The notes: generated by a model not told the origin, from the sequence alone. A stretch of 64,000 bases of DNA from Janthinobacterium lividum (GCF_023509035.1 NZ_CP075583.1:5518001-5582000), one strand, 5' to 3'; positions 42,216 to 53,531 are shown, numbered from the stretch's first letter. Program-made: numbers and translations.

Positions 42216-44375
42216 ATGACAGCGCCCCTCTCCCTTTCCCGCGGCCTGGTGCTGGTGGCCGACGACGATCCCGTAATGCGATTGCTGATGCGGCAAATGC
42301 TCACGCAAGTGGGCCTGGACGTGATCGAGGCCGAAGACGGCGTGCAGGCCTTGGCCAGCTACAAGCACAGCGGCCCGGACCTGGTCATGCTCGACGTCGA
42401 CATGCCGGCCATGGACGGCTTTGCCGTGTGCCGAGAAATCCGCCATCAGGAAGTGGGTGGCACGGTGCCCATCATCATGGTAACGGGCGACGACGAGCTG
42501 GAAGCGGTCACGCGCGCCTACGAGGTGGGCGCCACGGATTTCATTTCCAAGCCCATCAACTGGCCCATCCTGGGCCACCGCGCACTGTATGTGCTGCGCG
42601 CCAGCGACGCCATCGCCCGTTTGCGCATCGCCGACGCACACAACCGCGCCGTGCTGGCCGCCATCCCCGACACCTTCTTTCGCCTGAACCGCGAAGGCTT
42701 TTATCTCGACTACGAACAGGGGCACGACGCCAGCGCCGGTTTTTCCCTCAGCGACTGCGTGGGCAGCCATATCCGTGACGTGCTGCCACCCGAAATCGCC
42801 GCGCGCCTGCTCGACAAGGCGCACACCGTGCTGGCCACGCAGCATATCGGCTCGGTCGACTACACACTCACGCATGAAGACAGCACGCGCCATTTCGAGG
42901 CGCGCCTGGTGGCCACGGGGGCAGACGAAGTGCTGGGCCTGGTGCGCGACATCAGCGAGCGCAAGCGCACGGAAGAGCAGATCCGCCGCCTCGCCTACTG
43001 CGACAGCCTGACGGGCATCCCCAACCGGCAAGCGTTCCTGGAAACCCTGGAACGTGAACTGCTGCGCTCGAAAGAGCACGACAAGAAATTCGCCGTGCTG
43101 TTCATGGACCTCGATGCCTTCAAGCGCATCAACGACACCCTGGGCCACGACGTGGGCGACCATTTGCTCAAGGTGGTGTCCGAGCGCCTGCGCGAAACCA
43201 TCCGCCCCAGCGACCTGGTACTGCGCGCCGAACACGAGTTTGAGGCCGCCTCCGGCGGCAGCAACCTGGCGCGCCTGGGCGGCGACGAATTCACGATCTT
43301 GATCCCCGACCTGGAACGGGTGGAAGATGCGCTCAACGTGGCGCACAGGGTCAAGGAAGCCATGCGCCGGCCTTTCATGATCGAGGGACACGAGATTTTT
43401 GTGACGGCCAGCATCGGCATCTCTCTGTATCCGGAAGATGGCGAGGACTGCAACTCGCTGCTCAAATATGCGGACACGGCCATGTATCACGCGAAGAACT
43501 GCGGCAAGAACAACGCCAAGCTGTACAGCTCTTCGCTGACGATGGAAATCATGAGCCACGTCAAGATGGAAGTGGGGCTACGCAAAGCCTTGCAGAACAA
43601 CGAGCTGTACCTGCTGTACCAGCCGCAGATCGACGTGCCCAGCACGCAGATCGTCGGCGTGGAAGCGCTGGTGCGCTGGCGCCACCCGGAACGGGGCATC
43701 ATTTCGCCCACGGAATTCATCCCACTGGCCGAAGAGACGGGGCTGATCGTGCCCATCGGCGAATGGGTGCTGCGCACGGCGTGCAATCAGGCCAAGGCTT
43801 GGCAAAGCGATGGCGGACGGGCCATCCGCATGGCAGTCAACCTGTCGGCCAAGCAATTCAAGGATGAAAACCTGATGCAGATCGTGCTCTCGGCCCTGGC
43901 CGACACGGGCCTCGATGCGCGCCTGCTGGAACTGGAATTGACGGAGGGCACCTTGATGGACGATGCGCGCGCCACCATGGTGACCCTGGAGCAATTGCGC
44001 AGCATCGGCGTGTACCTGTCGATCGACGACTTCGGCACGGGCTATTCGTCGATGAACTACCTGAAACGCTTCGACGTGCGGGCCTTGAAAATCGACAGGA
44101 GTTTTATCGCCGGCTTGCCGCAGGATACGGAAAACGCGGCCATCACGCGCGCCATCATCGCCATGGCGCATGGCTTGAAAATGGTGGTGGTGGCCGAGGG
44201 CGTGGAGACGGACGAGCAGTTGCTGATGCTGGAAGAATACGGCTGCGACATGGCGCAGGGATACTTCCTGGGCCACCCTTCACCGCACGACACAATCACG
44301 GCAATGCTGGCCAGGCAGACGGGGCAACTGGTCAGCCTGGAAACTAGAGCACTTCGAAGGCAAGGATTTGCGTGA
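42216..44375 (+). CDS. Response regulator with PAS, GGDEF and EAL domains
   Basis: A 719-residue protein. Receiver ([15 protein letters not shown], phospho-Asp in [14 protein letters not shown]), a PAS domain ([20 protein letters not shown] through [13 protein letters not shown]), GGDEF ([12 protein letters not shown], with extra residues before it: [12 protein letters not shown]) and EAL ([24 protein letters not shown]). It starts 1 base after the hybrid kinase stop, so the Hpt domain probably phosphorylates this receiver, linking the kinase to c-di-GMP turnover. Its end overlaps the convergent lipoprotein gene by 32 bases. Confidence 0.92.
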   Translation: MTAPLSLSRGLVLVADDDPVMRLLMRQMLTQVGLDVIEAEDGVQALASYKHSGPDLVMLDVDMPAMDGFAVCREIRHQEVGGTVPIIMVTGDDELEAVTRAYEVGATDFISKPINWPILGHRALYVLRASDAIARLRIADAHNRAVLAAIPDTFFRLNREGFYLDYEQGHDASAGFSLSDCVGSHIRDVLPPEIAARLLDKAHTVLATQHIGSVDYTLTHEDSTRHFEARLVATGADEVLGLVRDISERKRTEEQIRRLAYCDSLTGIPNRQAFLETLERELLRSKEHDKKFAVLFMDLDAFKRINDTLGHDVGDHLLKVVSERLRETIRPSDLVLRAEHEFEAASGGSNLARLGGDEFTILIPDLERVEDALNVAHRVKEAMRRPFMIEGHEIFVTASIGISLYPEDGEDCNSLLKYADTAMYHAKNCGKNNAKLYSSSLTMEIMSHVKMEVGLRKALQNNELYLLYQPQIDVPSTQIVGVEALVRWRHPERGIISPTEFIPLAEETGLIVPIGEWVLRTACNQAKAWQSDGGRAIRMAVNLSAKQFKDENLMQIVLSALADTGLDARLLELELTEGTLMDDARATMVTLEQLRSIGVYLSIDDFGTGYSSMNYLKRFDVRALKIDRSFIAGLPQDTENAAITRAIIAMAHGLKMVVVAEGVETDEQLLMLEEYGCDMAQGYFLGHPSPHDTITAMLARQTGQLVSLETRALRRQGFA

Positions 44376-45486
44376 CTTGCTGAGCGTTGAAATTGTCGTC
44401 GGAAATCATCACCAGGCTGCGACGGCCGTTTTCCAGGCGCGGCCCCCAGCTGATGCCTTCGATATTGTCGATCCTGGCCAGACCGATCTTTTCCATATCC
44501 AGCAACAATCGCTTGCGCGCAGGCACATAGCTGGCGCCCGCCAGCGCCGGGATGGACTGGATATCGGTGGCGCCATCCGTTTCCATCGAGTATATGCGCA
44601 CGTGGTTCGTATATACGCCATCGGCGTGTTCCACGCCGGCCCGCTCCACCACCAGCAGCTGGTGATCGTTCACGGCGAGGATTTCCGACACGCCATTGTC
44701 CGCTTCGCGCCCAGGCGCGGGCCGCGACGCCACCGGCTCGATAGCATACGCGTACTGGCGCAGTACCTTGCCCGCGCGGTCCAAACGTGTGATGCGCACC
44801 ACGGAGCCAATCTCGGGCGTGGCCAGCGGGCCATCCTGGTACAAGGCCGCTTCCATGCCCAGCCACAAGCTCTTGCCATCCGAGGAAAACGACAGCGCTT
44901 CAAAGCTCATGTTGTTGCGCGAGCCAATTTCTTCCTTCGAGACCTTGAACATGGCAGGTGTGGGCAAGGTGGCCAGAAATTTTCCCTCGCTATCCGCGTG
45001 GCGCACGAAAGGATGCAAGCCCACCTTGCGGTTGCCTTCGCTGCCATACCACAGGCTGCCATCCTGCGGATCGACGCGGATGGTTTCGATGTCGGGCACC
45101 TGATCCCCCTTATCCAGCTTTGCATGCGCCAGATTCGGGTAGCGGCTGCCATCGGGTTGGGTAAAGAAATGCACGCTGGCCAGAGTCACGCCCGTAAACG
45201 CCTTGCTGTCATAGTGGAGAGCGGCGCGGTAGAAACGGGCCGGATTGATTTCCGAACGGTCATCGCTTTCCATCACCCAGCTATTGTTGGCCGCATCGTA
45301 ATCGATGCCGGACAAGCCGCCCACTGTGGTGCCCTCGAACGCCTGCTTGAGCGCGATGCGCTGTTCGCCGATCAGGCGCAGGCCGGCAATCGGCGCGTCG
45401 TGGGGGAAGCTGGCACAGGCGGAAAGGACGATGGCGGCGGACGCCAGGGCAAGCGCGGCGCGCACGCTGCGGAACAGTTGAGGCAT
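44344..45486 (-). CDS. Phytase-like esterase lipoprotein
   Basis: A 380-residue protein with a lipoprotein signal ([15 protein letters not shown]; lipidated Cys in LSAC). The body follows the pattern of the esterase-like phytase family, a beta-propeller: [60 protein letters not shown]. Enzymatic activity and substrate are unproven for most members. I use ATG 45486 rather than TTG 45498. It is convergent with the GGDEF/EAL gene. Confidence 0.87.
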   Translation of the reverse strand: MPQLFRSVRAALALASAAIVLSACASFPHDAPIAGLRLIGEQRIALKQAFEGTTVGGLSGIDYDAANNSWVMESDDRSEINPARFYRAALHYDSKAFTGVTLASVHFFTQPDGSRYPNLAHAKLDKGDQVPDIETIRVDPQDGSLWYGSEGNRKVGLHPFVRHADSEGKFLATLPTPAMFKVSKEEIGSRNNMSFEALSFSSDGKSLWLGMEAALYQDGPLATPEIGSVVRITRLDRAGKVLRQYAYAIEPVASRPAPGREADNGVSEILAVNDHQLLVVERAGVEHADGVYTNHVRIYSMETDGATDIQSIPALAGASYVPARKRLLLDMEKIGLARIDNIEGISWGPRLENGRRSLVMISDDNFNAQQVTQILAFEVL

Positions 45487-45519
45487 GATCGGTATCAAAT
45501 AAGTCGGCAGGAGCGTGGC

Positions 45520-46737
45520 TTACACCACGCCATCGGTCTTGAGCCGCGCGATGGCGGCCGCATCATAGCCCAGCGACGCCAGCACTTCGTCGTTGTGCTG
45601 TCCCAGGGTGGGCCCCAACCACTGGGTCTTGCCCGGCGTGGCAGACAGTTTCGGGCTGATGGCGGGCAATTTGACGGGCGTGCCGTCAGGGAAATGGTGT
45701 TGTTCAAACATATCGCGGGCGAGAAATTGCGGATCGCTCATCATGTCGCGCACGGAGTAAATTTTCCCGGACGGCACGTCGGCCGCCTTCAGCACGGCCA
45801 GCGCGCTGTCTATCGTGTGCGTGGCGCACCAGGCGCCGATGGCGTCGTCGATTTCCTGCGTGCGCGCCACCCGGCCATCGTTGCGCGCCAGTTGCGGGTC
45901 GCCCGCCATGTCGATGCGGCCCATGGCCAGCATCAGGCGCTTGAAGATGGCGTCGCCGTTGCCTGCGATGACGATGTTTTCGCCGTCACCCGTCGTGTAG
46001 GTATTCGAGGGTACGATGCCGGGCAGCGAACCGCCCGTGCGCTCGCGCACCACGCCTGCCTGGTCGTATTCGGGCACCAGCGATTCCATGAGGTTGAACA
46101 CGGATTCGTACAGGGCCACGTCGACCATCTGGCCTTCGCCGGCAACCGCACCACCCGTCACGTCGCGGTGGCGCAAGGCCATCATGGCGCCGATCACGCC
46201 ATGCAGGGCCGCCACCGAGTCGCCAATCGACACGCCGACCCGTACGGGCGGACGGTCGGCAAAGCCGGACACATAGCGCAAACCGCCCATGGATTCGCCG
46301 ATGGCGCCGAAGCCGGGCAAGTCCTTCATCGGCCCCGTCTGCCCAAAGCCGGACAGGCGCACCATGATGAGGGAGGGTTTGATCTGGTTGAGCTGCTCAT
46401 AGCCGAGGTCCCACTTTTCCAGCACGCCGGGGCGGTAGTTCTCGATGATGATGTCCGCTTCCAGGGCCAACTGGCGGGCGATGGCCCGGCCTTCCGGCGA
46501 CTTCAGGTTCAAGGTCAGACTTTTCTTGTTGCGCGCCTGCACCGACCACCACAAGGAGGTGCCATCCTTCAGCACGCGCCAGGTACGGATGGGGTCGCCG
46601 CCATCGGGCGACTCGATCTTGATCACGTCGGCGCCGAATTCGGCCAGCATGCGGGCACAGAACGGCCCCGCGATCAGGGTGCCCAGTTCAAGGACTTTGA
46701 TGCCCGCCAAAGGACCTGCCGACGTTTTTTCTTGCAT
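45520..46737 (-). CDS. CaiB/BaiF family CoA-transferase
   Basis: A 405-residue protein starting MQEKTSAGPLAGIKVLELGT. Family III CoA-transferase signature: IAGPFCARMLAEFGADVIKI, NYRPGVLEKWDLGYEQL, GDSVAALHGVIGAMMAL with the catalytic Asp probably in SIGDS. It transfers CoA between carboxylic acids such as formyl-, succinyl- or other acyl-CoAs; the substrate cannot be told. It lies 3 bases downstream of recR on the same strand. Confidence 0.92.
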   Translation of the reverse strand: MQEKTSAGPLAGIKVLELGTLIAGPFCARMLAEFGADVIKIESPDGGDPIRTWRVLKDGTSLWWSVQARNKKSLTLNLKSPEGRAIARQLALEADIIIENYRPGVLEKWDLGYEQLNQIKPSLIMVRLSGFGQTGPMKDLPGFGAIGESMGGLRYVSGFADRPPVRVGVSIGDSVAALHGVIGAMMALRHRDVTGGAVAGEGQMVDVALYESVFNLMESLVPEYDQAGVVRERTGGSLPGIVPSNTYTTGDGENIVIAGNGDAIFKRLMLAMGRIDMAGDPQLARNDGRVARTQEIDDAIGAWCATHTIDSALAVLKAADVPSGKIYSVRDMMSDPQFLARDMFEQHHFPDGTPVKLPAISPKLSATPGKTQWLGPTLGQHNDEVLASLGYDAAAIARLKTDGVV

Positions 46738-46740
46738 GAT

Positions 46741-47331
46741 TTAGGTTGCCCTGCGGTCGAGCATCGCGCGGGCAATCGTGCCCGCGTCGACGTATTCCAG
46801 TTCGCCGCCCACGGGCACGCCGCGGGCCAGGCGGCTCACGCGCAAGCCCCGCGCCTTCAGCATTTCGCTGATGTAATGGGCGGTCGCTTCGCCTTCATTC
46901 GTGAAATTGGTGGCCAGCACCACTTCGCCGACCACGCCGTCGTTGGCACGGTTCAGCAATTTTTCGAGGTGGATATCTTTCGGGCCGATGCCGTCCAGCG
47001 GAGAGAGTCGCCCCATGAGCACGAAATACAGGCCCTTGTAGGTGAGCGTTTGCTCGATCATCAGCTGGTCGGCGGGCGTTTCCACCACGCACAGCAAGCG
47101 CTTGTCGCGCTCTTCGTCGAGACAGGTCTCGCACACTTCGTGTTCGGTAAAGGTATTGCACAGGCCGCAGTGATGCACGGCATCGACGGCCTGGAACAGG
47201 GCGCGCGACAGCATGGCCGCGCCTTCCCTATCGTGCTGCAACAAATGAAATGCCATCCGCTGCGCCGACTTGGGGCCGACGCCGGGCAGGCGCCGCAGCG
47301 CCTCGGTCAGAAATTCAAGCGACTTGGACAT
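46741..47331 (-). CDS. recR: Recombination mediator RecR
   Basis: A 196-residue protein of standard length. N-terminal HhH ([20 protein letters not shown]), a four-Cys zinc finger ([17 protein letters not shown]), a Toprim domain ([16 protein letters not shown]) and a C-terminal Walker B-like end ([20 protein letters not shown]). RecR acts with RecF and RecO to load RecA. It lies downstream of ybaB and dnaX, the conserved dnaX-ybaB-recR order. Confidence 0.96.
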   Translation of the reverse strand: MSKSLEFLTEALRRLPGVGPKSAQRMAFHLLQHDREGAAMLSRALFQAVDAVHHCGLCNTFTEHEVCETCLDEERDKRLLCVVETPADQLMIEQTLTYKGLYFVLMGRLSPLDGIGPKDIHLEKLLNRANDGVVGEVVLATNFTNEGEATAHYISEMLKARGLRVSRLARGVPVGGELEYVDAGTIARAMLDRRAT

Positions 47332-47378
47332 GGATCAACCCTGCCCCGTGCCATGGATCGAGCGCATGCGGTATGGCA

Positions 47379-47705
47379 TCAGAATGGCATTTTGAAGCCG
47401 GCTGGCAAGTTCATGCCGCCAGTCAAGCCTGCCATTTTTTCCGCGGACGTCGCTTCCGCCTTGCGCACGGCGTCGTTGAAGGCGGCGGCCACCAGGTCTT
47501 CCAGCATGTCCTTGTCGTCAGCCAGCAGCGACGGGTCGATAGAAACGCGCTTGACGTCGTTCTTGCACGTCATGACGATTTTCACGAGGCCGGCGCCGGA
47601 CTGGCCTTCCACTTCCACCAGCGCCAGTTGTTCCTGGGCCTTTTTCATGTTGTCTTGCATTGCTTGCGCCTGCTTCATCAGGCCAGCCAGTTGATTTTTC
47701 ATCAT
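47379..47705 (-). CDS. YbaB/EbfC nucleoid-associated protein
   Basis: A 108-residue protein starting [20 protein letters not shown] with the family's central [20 protein letters not shown]. YbaB/EbfC proteins are dimeric DNA binders of the nucleoid. The C-terminus ([18 protein letters not shown]) is the usual Gly/Met/Pro tail. Located between dnaX and recR. Confidence 0.95.
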   Translation of the reverse strand: MMKNQLAGLMKQAQAMQDNMKKAQEQLALVEVEGQSGAGLVKIVMTCKNDVKRVSIDPSLLADDKDMLEDLVAAAFNDAVRKAEATSAEKMAGLTGGMNLPAGFKMPF

Positions 47706-47746
47706 GAGAATGCTCCGTTCAATTCAGTTTGTGAGTGTGTTAATCA

Positions 47747-50069
47747 TCAATGCAGGGTCGGCGCGGCAGAGCCGGCCGGTGCAGGGGTAATCGTTCCCGG
47801 CACGACAAAAGCGTCGAATGCACGCTTCATGTCGAGCACGAAGGGATCGCTTGCGATGGTTTCTTCCGCTTGCAGTTGGCACGCCTCGCGGTGGGCCTGC
47901 GCTTCCGCGCTGGCCGTATACCAGACAGCGCCCAGTTCCGTATCGACATTGACCTTGCGGCCGAAGCGTTCGGTGAGCACGGCCGCCAGTTTTTCCACGT
48001 TGGCCGGACTGCGCCACGTGTCGATCGGCACGCGCAGGCGGAACGTGGTGCTGTGACCGTCGTGCAGGCATTCGATCAGCTCGGCCTGCACGGCCAATTG
48101 CTGGGCTATGCCGCGCAAGGGCAGCACGGCGGCGACGGCCGGCCAGTTGCCGTCCCAGTCCAGGCCCGGCACGGGCGTGATCACATACGGCCCGCTGGGC
48201 GCGGCTTGCTTGGCGGCACGCTGCGGCATGACGACGGCGGCTTGCTCGTTGCTCTGTGCGGCTGGCGCCGACACGGCAGCCGAAGCACTGTCGTCGGAAA
48301 ATTCGGTGACCCACGGCGGCAGGTCGTCATCCGGCTGCGCTTGCGGTGGCGGAGCGGCAGGACGCGCCTGCTGCACGGGCGCAGCAGCGGCCACCGGTGC
48401 TTCCATCACGGCCACGGGCGGCGCATCGTCCCACGGCGCAGGCGTTTTCGCGGCGGCAGGCGGTGGCGGAGCTGCCTGGACCGCTGCCGCCGGGGCGGGT
48501 GCTGCGGCGACAGGTGCCGGTGCCGGCGCGGCCGGCTTGGGCGCCGACGACGGTGCCGACGGCGCGCTGCCAGGACGGCCTTTCGAGGCGGCGCGGGCCG
48601 CTTCCAGCGCCGCATTGATGGCGGCGCGGGCGGAACTGATCGGGGCGCCCGATGCTGCAGGGACGGCCGCAGCTGGAGCAGGAACAGCCGCTGGCGCCGC
48701 CGCTGGTGCCGCTGGTGCCGGCGCCGGTGCAGCGGCGGGTGCTGGTGCCGGTGCGCGTGGCGGCGGCGCTTCGCTGCGCGCCATGCTGGCGGCAGCGGCG
48801 GCGACGACGGCGGGCGGTGTCACGGCTGCATGGCTGGCCACGCTGTTCGTGGCGGCGCGGGCTGCCGGAACGGACACCCCTGCCGCGGGCGCGCGCGGCG
48901 GCCACGGCAGCGGGACGGTTGCCCGTTGCAGCGGCTGGTACCGCCGCCGGCACGCCATCGGCGCCGCCTATGCCGGGCCGAAAGGCCAGCATGCGCAGCA
49001 AGGTCATGGTGAAACCCGCGTATTCGTCGGGCGCCAGGCCCAGTTCATTGCGGCCATGCACGGCGATCTGGTAAAACAGCTGCACTTCTTCCGCGTCAAA
49101 CGCGCCAGCCAAACGCACGATGTCCGCGTATTCGGGCAAATCCTGCGGCAAGGCGGCGGGCACGGTTTGCGCCAGCGCAATGCGGTGCAGCAAGGTGCCC
49201 AGATCTTGCAGGGCGCCGTTGTAGGACAGGCTACGCGAAGCCATCTCGTCGGCCACGGCCAGCAAGTCGGCACCATCCTGCTGCGCCAGCGCGTCGAGCA
49301 GGCGCACCAGGTACGACTGGTCGAGCGCGCCCAGCATGCCTTGCACGGCGTCGAGGGTGACTTCGCCGGCCGCGTAGGCGATGGCCTGGTCCGTCAGCGA
49401 CAGCGCGTCGCGCATGGAACCGTGGGCGCCCTGGGCCAGCAGGCGCAAGGCCGGCTGTTCGAAGGCGATGCCCTCCTGCCCCAGGATATTGTCCAGGTGG
49501 CTGATGATATGGCCGGGTGGCATCTGCTTGAGGTTGAACTGCAGGCAGCGCGACAGCACGGTCACGGGAATCTTTTGCGGATCCGTCGTGGCCAGGATGA
49601 ACTTGACGTGCTCGGGCGGTTCTTCCAGCGTTTTCAGCATGGAATTGAACGCGTGGTTCGTCAGCATGTGCACCTCATCGATCATATAGACCTTGAAGCG
49701 CGCATTGCTTGGCGCGTAGACCGCTTGTTCCAGCAGCTGCGCCATTTCATCGACGCCGCGGTTCGATGCCGCATCCATCTCTATATAGTCGACAAAGCGT
49801 CCCGCATCAATTGCCGTGCACGCTTCGCACACGCCGCAAGGCTGGGCCGTGATGCCGCCCGTGCCATCGGGGCCGATGCAATTGAGCGACTTGGCCAGGA
49901 TGCGCGACAGGGTCGTCTTGCCGACGCCGCGCGTGCCCGTGAACAGGTAGGCGTGATGCAATCGGCCGCTGTGCAAGGCATGCGTGAGCGCGCGCACGAC
50001 GTGCTCCTGGCCGACGAGCGTCTCGAAATTCTTGGGGCGGTATTTACGGGCGAGGACTTGATAGGACAT
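47747..50069 (-). CDS. dnaX: DNA polymerase III subunit gamma/tau, frame shifted in the linker
   Basis: The N-terminal clamp-loader ATPase is intact: Walker A G45-TRGVGKT-T52, zinc Cys64, 78, 81 and 84, and domain III. The frame then enters an Arg-rich nonsense sequence to 48327. The real Ala/Pro-rich linker and tau tail (through 47747, VLDMKRAFDAFVVPGTITPA) continue in another frame that needs one extra base removed at roughly 48893-48945, GC-rich and CG-repetitive. No A AAA AAG slippery site is visible, so this is unlike E. coli programmed shifting and more like a sequence error. Confidence 0.88.
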
Positions 50070-50254
50070 GCTGAGATTTTACCATGCGATTTTGCGGGTG
50101 ATCCTGCGCGGCGGGCGCAAGCCTCATGGCCGGGCCAGGTCAAACTTGGCAAACGCGGCAAAGCAGCAATTGTATAACATGGCCACGTAGAAACAGGGAA
50201 AACACGGCAAGCCCGGCAATGCTGCGGGTCGGCAAGAAAATGTGGCCGTAAAAG

Positions 50255-50279
50255 CAAAAAAGCTGCCCATGGCAGCTTG
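50255..50279 (-). terminator. Terminator of the SRP RNA gene
   Basis: AAGCTGCC (50260-50267) and GGCAGCTT (50271-50278) form an 8-bp stem with loop CAT. On the minus strand it is followed by a T-run, coming from the A-run at 50256-50260. It ends the SRP RNA transcript before dnaX. Confidence 0.75.
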
Positions 50280-50311
50280 ATTGGTGATCCTGATAAAACA
50301 TTCCCGAAGGA

Positions 50312-50408
50312 GGCGAGCCTGATCTGCGGCACTCATGGTTAATAGCCGTGGCTGCTTCGTTCCCGACCTGACCAGGTTAGCCATGCCACGATGCGCAGGG
50401 GCCCGCCG
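50312..50408 (-). ncRNA. ffs: Signal recognition particle RNA (small bacterial type)
   Basis: The minus strand contains GTCAGGTCGGGAACGAAGCA followed by GCC, the conserved SRP RNA domain IV apical loop with the GGAA-type tetraloop and internal loop. Ends GGCGGGCC...CTCGCC pair to close the hairpin. A perfect -10 box TATAAT (plus-strand 50415-50420) lies 6 bases upstream. It sits directly upstream of dnaX. End positions are approximate by a few bases. Confidence 0.88.
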
Positions 50409-50458
50409 GGGACAATTATAACCGACCTGCGCAAGATTGGGGAAGCAAGCTGAAATCC

Positions 50459-50522
50459 GGGGTCAGACCCCCGGTCGAGTTGGCAATGACCTTGGTGTTA
50501 GCGGTGTTGAGGGTCTGACCCC
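50459..50522. repeat. Inverted GGGGTCAGACCC / GGGTCTGACCCC element
   Basis: A 12-bp perfect inverted repeat (50459-50470 and 50511-50522) with a 40-base loop, between the SRP RNA promoter and the ubiD end. It shares the GGTCAGACC/GGTCTGACC core with the hairpin at 39201-39229, so it is probably a dispersed palindromic element. Confidence 0.6.
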
Positions 50523-50529
50523 AGCCGCC

Positions 50530-52014
50530 CTACAAGCCCAGTTCCTGCCAGATGCCATCCACCTTGGCCTTCACTTCCGGCGTCATGGCGATCGTCGTAC
50601 CCCACTCGCGCGTCGTTTCACCCGGCCATTTATTCGTCGCGTCGATGCCCATCTTGCTGCCAAGACCACTGACCGGCGAGGCGAAGTCCAGGTAATCGAT
50701 CGGCGTGTTGTCGACCAGGGTGGTGTCGCGGATGGGATCGACCCGCGTGGTGATGGCCCAGATGACCTCTTTCCAGTCGCGGATATTCACGTCTTCGTCG
50801 ACCACCACGATGAACTTGGTATACATGAACTGGCGCAAGAAGCTCCACACGCCGAACATCACGCGCTTGGCGTGGCCCGCGTACTGCTTCTTGATCTGCA
50901 CCACGGCCATGCGGTAGCTGCAGCCTTCGGGCGGCAGATAGAAATCCGTGATTTCGCTGAACTGCTTTTGCAACAGCGGCACAAACACTTCGTTCAGGGC
51001 CAGGCCCAGCACGGCCGGCTCGTCCGGCGGTTTGCCGGTATACGTGGAGTGGTAAATCGGGTCGCGGCGCATGGTGATGCGGTCAATGGTAAAACACGGG
51101 GAAACTGTCCTGCTCATTATAGTAGCCCGTGTGGTCGCCATACGGCCCTTCCAGCGCGTGCTCATAGCCGCTCGGATGGTTTTCGTCCGGATAGATATGG
51201 CCTTCGAGCACGATTTCAGCCGAGGCGGGCACGCGCAGCTCGCTGGCGATGGCTTTCACCAGCTCCGTGCGGCTGCCGCGCAGCAAGCCGGCGAACTGGT
51301 ATTCGGACAGGCTGTCCGGCACGGGCGTGACTGCCCCTAATATAGTAGCGGGATCGGCACCGAGCGCGACGGCGATCGGATACGGCTTGCCCTTGCTTTG
51401 AATCGCATGCTCGCGGAAGTCCAGCGCCCCGCCGCGGTGCGCCAGCCAGCGCATGATGACCTTATTGCGTCCCAGCACTTGCTGACGGTAGATGCCCAGG
51501 TTTTGCCGCTTCTTGTTCGGGCCCTTGGTGATCACCAGGCCCCAGGTGATCAGGGGGCGATATCGCCGGGCCAGCAATGCTGGATCGGCAGGCGCGCCAG
51601 GTCCACGTCATTGCCTTCCCAGACGATTTCCTGGCACTTCGCGCCGCGCAACTCTTTCGGCGACATGTCCCACACGGATTTCACCAGCGAACCGAGGCCC
51701 AGCAGATCCTTGAAATCCTTCGGCGGCTCCGGTTCCTTCAGGCGCGCCAGCACATGGCCGATCTTGCGCAACTCGCTGACATCTTCCGCCCCCATGCCCA
51801 GCGCCACGCGGCGCGTCGTACCGAACAGATTGCCCAGCACCGGCATGTCGTATCCCGTCGGATTGTTGAACAGCAAGGCCGGTCCGCCTGCGCGCAAGGT
51901 GCGGTCGCAAACTTCCGTCATCTCCAAAATCGGTGAAATGGGGGTCGAAATGGGCTTAAGTTCACCCATTTGTTGCAGTTGAGAAATAAAATCTCGTAAA
52001 TCTGAATATTTCAT
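50530..52014 (-). CDS. ubiD: UbiD decarboxylase (3-octaprenyl-4-hydroxybenzoate), frame broken twice
   Basis: Three consecutive frames together make a full-length UbiD of about 494 residues: [20 protein letters not shown] to [13 protein letters not shown]; then [20 protein letters not shown] to DSFPVF; then [20 protein letters not shown] to DGIWQELGL. Junctions match E. coli UbiD residue for residue. The first break is a G-run (51553-51557, one G short); the second is an A-run (51091-51094, one A extra). The reaction is prFMN-dependent decarboxylation in ubiquinone synthesis. An intact gene is very likely in the organism. Confidence 0.9.
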
Positions 52015-52493
52015 GTGTTTTTAATTTTTTTTGACGTCAGACGCCGTTGCTGAAGGATCTATGCCAAGTAATTGATTTTATTGGCTTTTGGCACAATGCA
52101 AGACAAAAAGTAAGACATAAAAGTAATAAAGAAACGATTCGTTAGTATTGACTTGATATAAAACGGCTTCTACAATTCGCCCAACTTGAAAGAGCACGCC
52201 GGCCCAGAGCTTGATTTTAGCGTTTCTCTTTCATTCACGGAGTCGGGGCTCCACATGACATTTTAAGGAGTGTTTTCAAAAGGCGTCTGCCTTACCCCCG
52301 GTAAAAGTTGTATTGCGACTGATCCAATACCAAAAACGGGACCGATCAGCTCAAGCAAGCAATGACGGCGTTTCTCGCACGCATCCATACGCGGCGGAAA
52401 CGATGATATTTCTGATGCACGGCATTGGCAGTACCCACAACACCGCGAAACCGCGGAGGGACTGCCTGTTGACGCGACATTTCGGGGAACTCT
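52015..52493. other. Intergenic region between divergent ubiD and transglycosylase genes
   Basis: 479 bp without a convincing gene. The left 140 bp (52015-52160) are AT-rich and probably hold divergent promoters. The right part has lower coding potential in all frames, including a 79-codon minus frame at 52263-52502 whose product looks random. I found no riboswitch motif or strong hairpin. Confidence 0.5.
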
Positions 52494-53410
52494 ATGACTC
52501 ATCGTAGCACTGAAGCAGCATTACCTGCTTCAACCGTGGCTGGTCAGCCAGCGTTGGCGCGTTTGCGCGCCCGCGCACAAGCCATTTCGGCCCGTGGCGT
52601 ATTGACTACGGCACAACACACACTGACAGTCTTCGGCATTTCCGCCCTGGCACTGATCGCCCTGCTGATGTTCCGCCCGGATCTGGGCAAGCAACTGACG
52701 CACAGCCTGTTCCCGCTGCCGATGGCAGAAGCGCAAGCCGTTGAAGCGCCGGCCCTGTCGGCACTGATGGAAGCGCCTGCGTCCGTGCAAACGGCCGCAG
52801 CCAACGAGGCACCGCTGAGCAAGGAAGAAAAAGCCTTGCTGGGAACGCAAAAGCAGCAGCAATGGGTCACCAACTGGCTCTCAAGCGCTACCGCGTGGCC
52901 AACGACGCGACCAATATGCTCGTGTCGACGGCTTACCTGACGGCCCGCGAAATCAAGCTGGACCCGCTGCTGATCCTGGCCGTGATGGCCATCGAATCGG
53001 GCTTGAACCCGTTCGCGGAAAGCCCCGTCGGCGCACAAGGCTTGATGCAGGTCATGTCGAAAGTGCACCATGAGCGCTTCCAGGAAATGGGCGGCGTGCA
53101 AGCAGCCCTGAACCCCGTCGCCAACATCCGCGTCGGCTCCCTGATCCTGAAAGACTACGTCACGCGTGGCGGTTCCGTCGAAGCGGGCTTGAAAACCTAC
53201 GTGGGCGCCGCCAACTTCGCCACCGACTCGGGCTACGGCTCGCGCGTGCTGGCCGAATACCGCCGTCTGAAACAAGTGTCGGCCGGCCAGCGCGTGCCGA
53301 CCACGACGCCGGTGATGGCATCGAACACGCCAGCGCCAGCCAAGGCGCCGGCAGCGGAAAGCGGCATCACCATCAAAGTGCTGCCCCACAACGAGATCGC
53401 CGGCCTGTGA
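52494..53410 (+). CDS. Lytic transglycosylase (SLT domain), frame broken once
   Basis: The first part has a signal anchor (VFGISALALIALLMFRPDLG) and reads to QQQWVTNWLS. The SLT domain continues one frame back as KRYRVANDATNMLVSTAYLT, with the catalytic Glu in VMAIESGLNPFAES and the GAQGLMQVMSKVHHE motif. Adding one A at 52883-52884 (CTCAAG to CTCAAAG) restores a ~305-residue protein. It cleaves peptidoglycan glycan strands, anchored in the inner membrane facing the periplasm. Likely a sequence error. Confidence 0.85.
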
Positions 53411-53455
53411 CCCTTTAAAAGCCCTCACAGGGGCATCCAAAAAGCACCACCCAAT

Positions 53456-53492
53456 AAAAAAGCCACCGCACGCAAGTGCCGGTGGCTTTTTT
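53456..53492. terminator. Bidirectional terminator between the transglycosylase and nusB
   Basis: AAAAAAGCCACCG (53456-53468) and CGGTGGCTTTTTT (53480-53492) are perfectly complementary, with an 11-base loop. The A-run and T-run on both sides serve the two convergent genes. Confidence 0.92.
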
Positions 53493-53531
53493 ATTGCCCT
53501 GCGGCGGCAGCCGCAGGAACTACTTTGTATA

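Noticed and set aside
44368..47694. A 1108-codon plus-strand open frame
   Set aside because: It is antisense to the phytase-like, CoA-transferase, recR and ybaB genes, has a composition rich in His/Arg/Gln, and shows no domain.
48893..48945. Programmed frameshift in dnaX
   Set aside because: The E. coli type uses -1 slippage on A AAA AAG to shorten the protein. Here the shift is the opposite sense, is needed to reach the tau tail, and has no slippery site.
52263..52502. A 79-codon minus-strand frame upstream of the transglycosylase
   Set aside because: Random-looking composition, no ribosome site, and overlap with the start of the transglycosylase gene.
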